Shown here one piece after another: positions 1-5,678 of a DNA stretch of 8,065 nucleotides. The notes beneath the pieces are model-generated. The model was not told the origin of the DNA. It saw only the letters and a program-made list of their open reading frames with translations, and did no database searches. This DNA is from Clostridium sp. (GTDB lineage: Bacteria > Bacillota > Clostridia > Lachnospirales > Lachnospiraceae). The stretch spans positions 1 through 8,065 of the forward strand of contig JAEDOC010000095.1 in assembly GCA_016302185.1 (NCBI GenBank). The letters run 5' to 3'. Both the position numbers and the translations under genes were made by a program. Positions within the stretch are counted from its first letter, which is position 1. Each line of letters begins with the position of its first letter.

Positions 1-170
1 CGGCCTTAGAACTTCCCATTGACTGCACAAGAATTCCCATCCGGCACCTGGTTCCGGGCGGCAGGCCCTTCCCCGCGTCCGTGACCGACTCCTCACAGAA
101 GATATTTTCGACCAATTACACAGGAGCGCCGGCTTACGCGGCGCTCCTGGTTACTCAATATGATCTCTAG
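1..170. other. Unassigned left-edge segment
   Basis: No gene can be assigned here. The plus-strand frame beginning at base 3 is open until a TAG at 169-171, giving about 55 codons without a start inside the window, so it could be the tail of a gene entering from the left. Its translation (it contains LVPGGRPFPAS) matches nothing I recognise. Minus-strand frames are also partly open, so openness alone is weak evidence in this GC-rich stretch. The only clear structure is the hairpin at 121-149. Confidence 0.3.
121..149 (-). terminator. GC-rich hairpin downstream of the tctA-family gene
   Basis: This is a perfect 11-bp inverted repeat (CAGGAGCGCCG / CGGCGCTCCTG) with a 7-nt loop. It lies about 20 bp beyond the stop codon of the minus-strand permease gene. 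Its position suits a transcription terminator for that gene. However, read on the minus strand it is followed by TGTAATTGG rather than a U-run, so it may be a weak or factor-assisted terminator, or an mRNA 3'-end stabiliser. Confidence 0.45.
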
Positions 171-1460
171 TTATGCTTTTTTCGCTCTCACCTTTTTAAT
201 CACTGGAACCAGAGCAAAGATAAGAATGATAACCACGATAATTATGGAAATCGGTCTGCTGAGGAAGTAAGGAATTAAACCTCCCTTGGGAGCCGCCATG
301 ATTAAAGCACGACGGAAGTTTGCTTCCAGAATATCGGCCAGAACAACGCCCAATACCAGCGGTGCAGGCTCGAAGCCGTAAATCTTCATTAAGTAGCCGA
401 TCACTCCGAATACCAGCATAATAACAACCTCATACATACTGTTGGACAGTGCATAGGTACCGATGCTGGCCAGTGCCACGATAATCGGTACCAGCAGAGA
501 GTTGGGTACCAGGCAGATGCGGGCCATCTGTTTTGCCATGGAGACACCGATGATACCCATCAGGATGTTGGCGAACAGGAAGCCAAGGAAGATGGCATAG
601 GTCATCGGGGCCTTGCTGCCGGTAAATAAGTCACTGCCGGGCTGTAAGCCGTGCATCAGCAGTGCGCCGTACAGGATGGCGGTAACCGGGCTACCCGGGA
701 TACCCAGGGTAAACAGCGGAATCATAGCACCGCCGCAGGCTGCGTTATTTGCTGCCTCGGAGGCTGCGATACCAACGATGGAACCTTTTCCGTATTCTTC
801 CGGATGCTTGGAGGTACGCTTTGCGATACTATAGCTGATCCATGCAGCGATGGAGCAGCCGGCAGCCGGGATGAATCCGATAAAGGAACCGATGATGGAA
901 CTGCGGGCCATGGTCGGTGCCAGCAACTTGGTATTACCCTTGCGCCAGCGTTTTCCCTTTAATCCGGCAGAGGGGTCTTCTACAATCGTGGATCCGCTTC
1001 CCTTCATCAGCTTTTCTACCAGAACCAGAACCTGGGAGATAGAAAACAGACCAATCAGAATCGGGGTGGAATCCAGGCCATCCTCCAGCCACAGCTGTCC
1101 GAAGGTAAAACGGGAAACACCGCTGATGGAATCCATACCGACACAGCCGATTAAAAGGCCCAGAAGAGCGGAGAAGATTCCCTTCGCCTGATTGTCGCCG
1201 GTCAGACCGGAAACCACCAGAACGCCGAAGCAGGCAATCAGAAAGTATTCCAGGCAGGAGAACATCAGACTGATCTTGCCAAGAGCCGGTGCAAAAAGGA
1301 TCAGGCAGATGGCACCGATGATACCGCCGGTTACGGAAGCGACAGTAACAACGGAGATAGCCTCCATACCGCGTCCCTGTTTTGTCATCTCATAACCGTC
1401 CATGGTGGTGGCGGCAGAGGCGGCAGTACCGGGAGTGTGGCAGAGCACTGCACGGTTCAT
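171..1460 (-). CDS. tctA: 5'-truncated tripartite tricarboxylate transporter permease, TctA family
   Basis: This is the large membrane permease of a tripartite tricarboxylate transporter (TTT), a secondary importer that works with the small membrane protein TctB and the extracytoplasmic binding protein TctC to take up citrate-like carboxylates or related ligands. The 429 residues contain the family signatures: a TPGTAASAAT..DGY segment at about residues 9-23, and the second conserved block at about 193-275 (FIPAAG, SKHPEEYGKG, SEAANNAA, IPLFTLGIPGS, HGLQPG). Many hydrophobic helices follow, and the C-terminus (IKKVRAKKA) is intact. Family members are about 500 residues long. Here the protein starts at the first TPGT motif, so roughly 75 N-terminal residues with the first helices are missing. 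The ATG at 1460 has no Shine-Dalgarno sequence, and the DNA upstream encodes CyuA on the other strand. No tctB or tctC is present in the window. The family call is firm; the substrate is unknown. It is probably non-functional as it stands, unless the join is an assembly error. Confidence 0.9.
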   Translation of the reverse strand: MNRAVLCHTPGTAASAATTMDGYEMTKQGRGMEAISVVTVASVTGGIIGAICLILFAPALGKISLMFSCLEYFLIACFGVLVVSGLTGDNQAKGIFSALLGLLIGCVGMDSISGVSRFTFGQLWLEDGLDSTPILIGLFSISQVLVLVEKLMKGSGSTIVEDPSAGLKGKRWRKGNTKLLAPTMARSSIIGSFIGFIPAAGCSIAAWISYSIAKRTSKHPEEYGKGSIVGIAASEAANNAACGGAMIPLFTLGIPGSPVTAILYGALLMHGLQPGSDLFTGSKAPMTYAIFLGFLFANILMGIIGVSMAKQMARICLVPNSLLVPIIVALASIGTYALSNSMYEVVIMLVFGVIGYLMKIYGFEPAPLVLGVVLADILEANFRRALIMAAPKGGLIPYFLSRPISIIIVVIILIFALVPVIKKVRAKKA

Positions 1461-2588
1461 TGCAGCGGCAATATCGTGAAAAATGTGATGGGCGTAACCG
1501 TACCCAATTCCGGCGGCTTAAAGGGAATTGATGTGGCTGCAACTCTGGGTATTGTGGGCGGACATGCCGAGAAGGAGCTGGCGGTACTGGAAGGTGTCAC
1601 CAAAGAGGATCAGGAGAAGGTAAGAGCGCTTTTGAAGAAAGGCTTCTGCACCTGCAAGCTGATTGAAAATGTGGCAACGCTCTATATCGTAGTGGAGCTG
1701 AAGGCAGGGGAGCATACCTCTCTGGTGGAGCTTCAGAAGACGCATAAAAATATTACCCGGATGGAGAAGGACGGAGTCAGTGTACTGCCGCCGGCAGAGA
1801 AGGAAGAGGAAATCCTTCAGCATACCGGAGACCGTTCCCTGCTGACCGTGGAAAATATTGTGGAGTTTGCTAATGCAGTGGATCTGGCAGAGGTGGAGCC
1901 GATTCTGGACACGCAGATCAAATGCAATATGGCAATCTGTGAGGAGGGCCTTACCCATCCCTACGGTGCCGAAGTGGGCCGTGTTCTGCTGGATGGGAAT
2001 AATACTCCGACCGTGGGCCTGCGCGCCAGAGCCTATGCGGCGGCCGGCTCCGATGCCCGGATGAATGGATGTCCGATGCCGGTAGTGATCAATTCCGGAA
2101 GCGGAAATCAGGGGATTACCGTCAGTGTTCCGGTAGTGATCTACGCACAGGAGTGGAAGAGCAGCAGAGAGAAGCTGCTTCGCGCTCTGGTGGTGGCAAA
2201 TTTAATTGCGGTGCATCAGAAAAAATATATCGGAAGCCTGTCTGCGTACTGCGGCGTGGTGAGCGCGGCCTGCGGTGCGGCCTGCGGTATCTGCTATCTG
2301 CTGGATTACCCGCATTCGGTTCTGTGCGGAACCATTACCAATACCATTGCAACGGTAGGCGGCATGGTCTGCGACGGAGCGAAATCCTCCTGCGCAGCCA
2401 AGATTTCCACAGCTCTTCAGACGGCACTTCTGGGCATGAAGATGAGTGCCCATAATCGGTCCTTCCAGCCGGGCGAAGGTCTGGTAACCGAGGATGTGGA
2501 GCAGACCATCAGCAATATCGGACGGATGGGAAGAGACGGTATGCGTTCTACCGACCACGAGATTCTGAATATCATGCTGGGAAATTAA
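1437..2588 (+). CDS. cyuA: 5'-truncated L-cysteine desulfidase / UPF0597 family protein
   Basis: Members of this family (CyuA, formerly YhaM; related to the alpha subunit of iron-sulfur L-serine dehydratases) are cytoplasmic [4Fe-4S] enzymes that degrade L-cysteine to pyruvate, ammonia and sulfide. Visible signatures are SGNIVKNVMGVTVPNSGG at about residues 10-27, the motif SAACGAACGICYLL at about 276-289 and GMVCDGAKSSCAAK at about 309-322. Cys279, Cys312 and Cys319 are the likely cluster ligands. The C-terminus (MRSTDHEILNIML) is the normal family end. Full-length homologues are about 430 residues; this one has 383 and lacks the first 45-50, including the conserved GCTEP-type motif whose cysteine is thought to act in catalysis. 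The listed start is a GTG with a purine run only one base upstream, too close to serve as a ribosome binding site. That start is thus an artefact of the open frame, and the gene is probably inactive unless the join is an assembly error. The family call is secure; cysteine specificity is inferred. Confidence 0.88.
   Translation: MAEHCTVHCSGNIVKNVMGVTVPNSGGLKGIDVAATLGIVGGHAEKELAVLEGVTKEDQEKVRALLKKGFCTCKLIENVATLYIVVELKAGEHTSLVELQKTHKNITRMEKDGVSVLPPAEKEEEILQHTGDRSLLTVENIVEFANAVDLAEVEPILDTQIKCNMAICEEGLTHPYGAEVGRVLLDGNNTPTVGLRARAYAAAGSDARMNGCPMPVVINSGSGNQGITVSVPVVIYAQEWKSSREKLLRALVVANLIAVHQKKYIGSLSAYCGVVSAACGAACGICYLLDYPHSVLCGTITNTIATVGGMVCDGAKSSCAAKISTALQTALLGMKMSAHNRSFQPGEGLVTEDVEQTISNIGRMGRDGMRSTDHEILNIMLGN
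1444..1463. other. Novel junction joining two 5'-truncated divergent genes
   Basis: Reading leftwards on the minus strand, TctA-like sequence (A-V-L-C-H-T-P-G-T) can be followed up to about base 1452. Reading rightwards on the plus strand, CyuA-like sequence (T-V-H-C-S-G-N-I-V-K-N) can be followed from about base 1452. The two coding regions therefore abut with essentially no intergenic DNA, and both lack their first exon-equivalent: start codon, ribosome binding site and promoter. No insertion sequence, long repeat or attachment-site-like core is visible at the join. Only the short direct repeat TGCA/TGC is present, so microhomology-mediated deletion or a chimeric assembly join are the simplest readings. 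Confidence 0.7.
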
Positions 2589-2601
2589 TGCAAAAGATGC
2601 G

Positions 2602-2625
2602 AAAGTATAAATTTTATAATACTTT
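2602..2625. repeat. AT-rich dyad symmetry after cyuA
   Basis: AAAGTAT at 2602-2608 is repeated inverted as ATACTTT at 2619-2625, and the centre (TATAAATTTTATA, 2606-2618) is itself palindromic. It lies 14 bp after the cyuA stop and just upstream of the extended -10 element at 2648-2656, overlapping where the far-upstream or -35 region of that promoter would be. It could be a regulator binding site or a weak AT-rich hairpin. Such dyads also arise by chance in AT-rich intergenic DNA. Confidence 0.35.
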
Positions 2626-2627
2626 TA

Positions 2628-2656
2628 GAAACGAATCCTATATCCTATGGTATAAT
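2628..2656 (+). promoter_or_regulatory. Extended -10 sigma-A promoter for the kinase operon
   Basis: A perfect extended -10 element, TGGTATAAT, lies at 2648-2656. The -35 position (about 2628-2633, GAAACG) does not resemble TTGACA, as is usual for extended -10 promoters. Transcription would start near 2663. I see no comparable promoter between the downstream hairpin and the kinase start codon at 2806, so this is the best candidate driver of the kinase operon, with the terminator at 2680-2726 inside its leader. Confidence 0.55.
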
Positions 2657-2679
2657 TGAATACAGAAAACTGAAAATAT

Positions 2680-2726
2680 GAGAAAGCCTTTAGAATAAGA
2701 AGGTTTTCTCTTATTTTTGTATTTTT
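2680..2726 (+). terminator. Intrinsic terminator, possible attenuator ahead of the kinase gene
   Basis: GAGAAAGCCTT (2680-2690) pairs with AAGGTTTTCTC (2700-2710) through 11 bp including one G-U pair, around a 9-nt loop. It is followed by TTATTTTTGTATTTTTT, a strong U-tract. It can end cyuA transcription. Because the promoter at 2648-2656 lies upstream, it would also stop most transcripts of the kinase operon after about 60 nt. AGAAAAC at 2664-2670, at the start of the predicted leader RNA, is perfectly complementary to GTTTTCT (2703-2709) in the right arm of the hairpin and could form a competing, antiterminating pair. Confidence 0.8.
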
Positions 2727-2805
2727 TGTATTACCTTTTTAGCTGAGGAAAACAGCCGGCGGCAGCGTTATTTGACGTTGGGAATACGGAGTTCGGGAGG
2801 CAGGA

Positions 2806-4293
2806 ATGAAGATACGAACGCGCCTTGTGATAGCTTTTTTGACCATTACGGTGGTTCCTATTGTTTTGATATATGTCACTGCCATGGGATTGGTAAATTA
2901 TCAGATGCGTGCGATTCAGAGGACGTACGGTATCAGCGAGCAGATTGATCTGTTCAACGGGAATCCAACGCAGACCTTTAACCGGATGACGCTGGAGATT
3001 CAGCAGGAGATTCAGGCGGCGGTGGAGAAGGATCCGACTCTGTTTGAGGACGAGGCTTATCTGCGGGAACTGAATGAGGAGCTGAAGGATAAATACTCTT
3101 ATCTGATCCTGCGCAGGGATGACAGAATTGTATTTTCCGGTTCCATGGAGGCAGAAAAACTGTTTTCCCATCTCCCTCTGTATGATGAATATGAGGGGAG
3201 TGTTTCCGGTGGCTTCTATCTGGACGGAGAAAAGCAGCACTTGTTAAAGCAGGTGGATTTTCGTTACCCCGACGGGGCGGAAGGAAGCCTCTTTATTGTA
3301 ACAGATGTGGGCAATTATATGCCGGAGATCAAAAATATGCTGGGTGAGATGCTTTTGCTGGGCATTCTGATCCTCTGTTTTACCGCAACACTGCTGATTA
3401 CTTGGGTGTATCGTTCCCTGCTGTATCCGCTTCATAATTTGCAGGAGGCAACGAAGAAGATCCGGGACGGCGATCTGGATTTTACGCTGGAAGTGGACAA
3501 TGAGGATGAGATCGGCATGCTGTGCCAGGATTTTGAAGAGATGCGCCTGCGTCTGAAGGAGTCCCAGGAGGAGAAAATTCAGTATGATAAAGAGAGTAAA
3601 GAGCTGATCAGCAATATTTCTCATGATCTGAAGACACCGATCACAGCAATCAAGGGCTATGTGGAAGGGATTCAGGATGGAGTCGCTTCTTCTCCGGAGA
3701 AGCTGGACAAGTATATCCGGACGATTTACACGAAAGCCAATGATATGGATCGCCTGATTGATGAGTTGACTTTCTATTCCAAGATCGATACCAATAAGAT
3801 CCCTTATAATTTTTCTAAGATTAATGTGGCGGAATATTTCGGCGACTGCGTGGAAGAAGTGGGTCTGGAGATGGAGACACGGGGAATTGAGCTGGGATAC
3901 TTTAATTACGTGGATGAAGATGTGGTGGTAATTGCCGACGCAGAGCAGATGAAGCGGGTGATCAACAATATCATCGGCAATTCATTAAAATATTTAGATA
4001 AGAAGAAAGGGATCATCAATATCCGCATTAAGGATGACGGTGATTTCATTCAAGTGGTGATTGAGGATAACGGAAAGGGAATTGCCGCCAAGGATCTTCC
4101 CTATATTTTCGACCGGTTTTACCGGACGGATTCGTCCCGCAATTCTTCCAAGGGAGGAAGCGGTATCGGTCTGTCGATTGTGAAGAAAATTATCGAGGAT
4201 CACGGCGGGCGCATCTGGGCGACCAGCAAAGAGGGAATCGGCACGGAGATGCATTTTGTGCTTAGAAAATACCAGGAGGTTATTCGGGAATGA
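2806..4293 (+). CDS. Membrane sensor histidine kinase (HAMP-HisKA-HATPase)
   Basis: This is the sensor half of a two-component system: it autophosphorylates a histidine and passes the phosphate to the response regulator encoded next. Order of parts: a first membrane helix at about residues 7-29; an extracytoplasmic sensing region at about 30-180 with an alternating strand pattern (YSYLILRRDDRIVFSGS), possibly PAS/Cache-like; a second helix at about 182-202; HAMP at about 203-255; and the HisKA box NISHDLKTPITAIKGY with His273 as phosphoacceptor. The ATPase domain has an N-box (NNIIGNSLKY, Asn392), a G1 box (DNGKG, 421-425), an F-box (IFDRFYRTD) and a G2 box (GGSGIGLS, 450-457). All catalytic residues are present and 495 residues is normal. 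GGGAGG at 2795-2800 sits 5 bp before the ATG, which supports this start. The stop overlaps the regulator start as ATGA, indicating translational coupling. The stimulus cannot be read from the sequence. Confidence 0.95.
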   Translation: MKIRTRLVIAFLTITVVPIVLIYVTAMGLVNYQMRAIQRTYGISEQIDLFNGNPTQTFNRMTLEIQQEIQAAVEKDPTLFEDEAYLRELNEELKDKYSYLILRRDDRIVFSGSMEAEKLFSHLPLYDEYEGSVSGGFYLDGEKQHLLKQVDFRYPDGAEGSLFIVTDVGNYMPEIKNMLGEMLLLGILILCFTATLLITWVYRSLLYPLHNLQEATKKIRDGDLDFTLEVDNEDEIGMLCQDFEEMRLRLKESQEEKIQYDKESKELISNISHDLKTPITAIKGYVEGIQDGVASSPEKLDKYIRTIYTKANDMDRLIDELTFYSKIDTNKIPYNFSKINVAEYFGDCVEEVGLEMETRGIELGYFNYVDEDVVVIADAEQMKRVINNIIGNSLKYLDKKKGIINIRIKDDGDFIQVVIEDNGKGIAAKDLPYIFDRFYRTDSSRNSSKGGSGIGLSIVKKIIEDHGGRIWATSKEGIGTEMHFVLRKYQEVIRE

Positions 4294-4979
4294 GCAGAAT
4301 TTTAATTGTAGAGGATGAGGAGAGCATCGCGGAGCTGGAGAAGGATTATCTGGAGCTGTCCGGCTTTGAGGTGGAGATTGAGAATAACGGAGAGACCGGA
4401 TTGAAGCGCGGGCTGGAAGAAGACTTTGATCTGCTGGTTCTGGATTTGATGCTGCCTGGGGTAGACGGCTTTGAGATCTGCAGGAAGATTCGGGAGGTCA
4501 AGAATACGCCGATTATTATGATTTCTGCGAAAAAGGATGACATTGATAAGATTCGCGGACTTGGTCTGGGCGCGGATGACTACATCACAAAGCCCTTCAG
4601 CCCCAGCGAAATGGTAGCCCGGGTGAAGGCCCATCTGGCCCGGTATGAGCGCCTGATCGGAAGCGGCATGCCGGAGAATGAGATCATTGAGATCCGGGGC
4701 TTAAAGATCGATAAGACAGCCCGTCGGGTTTATGTGAACGGGGAAGAGAAGAATTTTACCACCAAGGAGTTTGATCTTCTGTCATTTCTGGCGCAGAATC
4801 CTAACCATGTGTATACGAAGGAAGAGCTGTTCAGCAAGATCTGGGGCATGGAGTCCCTGGGAGATATTGCTACGGTAACGGTTCATATTAAGAAAATTCG
4901 GGAGAAGATTGAGTTTAATACGGCAAAGCCGCAGTATATTGAGACGATCTGGGGCGTGGGGTACCGGTTTAAGATGTAG
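4290..4979 (+). CDS. OmpR/PhoB-family response regulator
   Basis: This is a DNA-binding transcription factor switched by phosphorylation, the evident partner of the kinase encoded immediately upstream. The receiver domain (about residues 1-115) has the acidic pocket Glu8/Asp9, phosphoacceptor Asp52 in LVLDLMLPGVDG, switch residue Ser79, Tyr98 and Lys101 in the DDYITKPF motif. The C-terminal winged-helix domain (about 130-229) carries the usual pattern: FTTKEFDLLSFLAQNP, YTKEELFSKIWG, the recognition-helix region VTVHIKKIREKI and the closing GVGYRFKM. At 229 residues it is full length. AGGAGG at 4274-4279 lies 10 bp before the ATG, a slightly long spacing, compensated by the 4-base ATGA overlap with the kinase. 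Its targets are unknown; the S-component gene 45 bp downstream and the operon's own leader are obvious candidates. Confidence 0.96.
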   Translation: MSRILIVEDEESIAELEKDYLELSGFEVEIENNGETGLKRGLEEDFDLLVLDLMLPGVDGFEICRKIREVKNTPIIMISAKKDDIDKIRGLGLGADDYITKPFSPSEMVARVKAHLARYERLIGSGMPENEIIEIRGLKIDKTARRVYVNGEEKNFTTKEFDLLSFLAQNPNHVYTKEELFSKIWGMESLGDIATVTVHIKKIREKIEFNTAKPQYIETIWGVGYRFKM

Positions 4980-5024
4980 GAAGAACAGGGACAAAGGAGA
5001 ATAATAACGAAGGAGAACAAAGAC

Positions 5025-5591
5025 ATGAATCGAAAAAATTCAGTGAAGCAGACGGTTACGGTCGCTTTTTTCGCGGCGATGATATTTCTGGGGATCCAGA
5101 CCTTTCGGATTCCGGTTCCGGCGGCCATCGGAACACCGTTTCTTCATTTTGCCCATATCTTTGTAATGCTGGCGATCCTCTGTATGGGAGGCTTTGAAGC
5201 GGCCTGCGCCGGTCTGGTAGGCTTTGTGATTTTTGATCTGCTCAATGGCTATGCGGCTTCGATTCCCAATGTGCTGTTTTCTACGCTGGTAACCTGCCTG
5301 ACCGTGGGAGTGATGTATCCTTATCTGGAGGAAAAGGCGGGGGACGATCGGAAAAAACGTTGGCTGGCAGCCGTGAAATCAGCGATCCTCTATGGTGTTT
5401 TGAATGTGCTGATTGATCTGGCATGGAATACCTATTCGATGGTGATGCTGGGAAGCAAGTCAATTCCAGCGCTTTTTACTGCGCTGGCGTCTGTCCCTGC
5501 AACGGTGGTGAATTCCATCTTTACTGTGATCGGCGTTGCTGTTCTCTATGTTCCGGTGGTTGGTGCTTATCGGCGGATCGTGAAGGAGTAA
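5025..5591 (+). CDS. ECF transporter S component (substrate-binding membrane protein)
   Basis: This is a small integral membrane protein of 188 residues with about five or six hydrophobic helices. It resembles S components of energy-coupling factor (ECF) transporters in the riboflavin-type S-component family formerly DUF1393. Family-like features are an N-terminal helix with alanine/small residues (VKQTVTVAFFAAMIFLGI), then IPVPAAIGTPFLHFAHIFVMLAILCMGG, then GLVGFVIFDLLNGYAAS ahead of a further helix. S components bind a vitamin or cofactor precursor and pair with the shared EcfT-EcfA1-EcfA2 module, which is not in this window. The substrate cannot be assigned: I see no RFN, THI or other riboswitch upstream. 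AAGGAG at 5010-5015 lies 9 bp before the ATG. The 45-bp gap from the regulator, with no promoter or terminator in it, suggests co-transcription with the two-component system. The assignment to a precise family is less certain than membership of the S-component class. Confidence 0.82.
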   Translation: MNRKNSVKQTVTVAFFAAMIFLGIQTFRIPVPAAIGTPFLHFAHIFVMLAILCMGGFEAACAGLVGFVIFDLLNGYAASIPNVLFSTLVTCLTVGVMYPYLEEKAGDDRKKRWLAAVKSAILYGVLNVLIDLAWNTYSMVMLGSKSIPALFTALASVPATVVNSIFTVIGVAVLYVPVVGAYRRIVKE

Positions 5592-5600
5592 ACGGCAATC

Positions 5601-5628
5601 ATATTGGCTGAAGTGAGATATTGGCCGA
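5601..5628. repeat. Direct repeat ATATTGGCYGA upstream of the helicase promoter
   Basis: ATATTGGCTGA (5601-5611) and ATATTGGCCGA (5618-5628) differ by one base and start 17 bp apart. The second copy ends 12 bp before the -35 hexamer at 5641. Such placement suits a tandem-site activator or repressor, but 17 bp is not a whole number of helical turns. No partner protein can be named. Confidence 0.35.
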
Positions 5629-5640
5629 CAGTGATTTTAT

Positions 5641-5669
5641 TTGACAAGGGAAATGGAATCTGCTATAGT
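5641..5669 (+). promoter_or_regulatory. Near-consensus sigma-A promoter for the helicase gene
   Basis: This has a perfect -35 (TTGACA, 5641-5646), an optimal 17-bp spacer and a -10 of TATAGT (5664-5669, one mismatch from TATAAT) preceded by TG one base upstream (extended -10). The predicted start of transcription is near 5676. It is the strongest promoter in the window. It lies about 24 bp upstream of a terminator hairpin and 165 bp before the helicase start codon, so helicase mRNA must read through that hairpin. Confidence 0.85.
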
Positions 5670-5678
5670 GGATGCGAT

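Noticed and set aside
3..171. Open frame from the left edge as the C-terminus of a gene
   Set aside because: There is no start within the window, no recognisable motif, and other frames over the same GC-rich stretch are also open; not enough to call a CDS.
613..1395. Several plus-strand open frames opposite the permease gene
   Set aside because: They lie antisense to a gene with clear TctA family motifs, have proline/arginine-rich translations without recognisable domains and no ribosome binding sites; they are shadows of the real frame.
2772..2777. TTGACG as a -35 box directly before the kinase gene
   Set aside because: Seventeen bases downstream lies the ribosome binding site (GGGAGG), with no -10-like hexamer, so this is not a credible promoter.
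4979..5025. Riboswitch ahead of the ECF S component
   Set aside because: Only 45 bp separate it from the regulator gene and no hairpin or conserved aptamer-like pattern is visible.
5604..5678. Upstream extension of the leader frame as a 73-codon gene starting at 5604
   Set aside because: The start precedes and the frame crosses the TTGACA/TATAGT promoter, so the promoter's transcript would not include it; its N-terminal part looks random. Only the portion from 5679 is kept, at low confidence.
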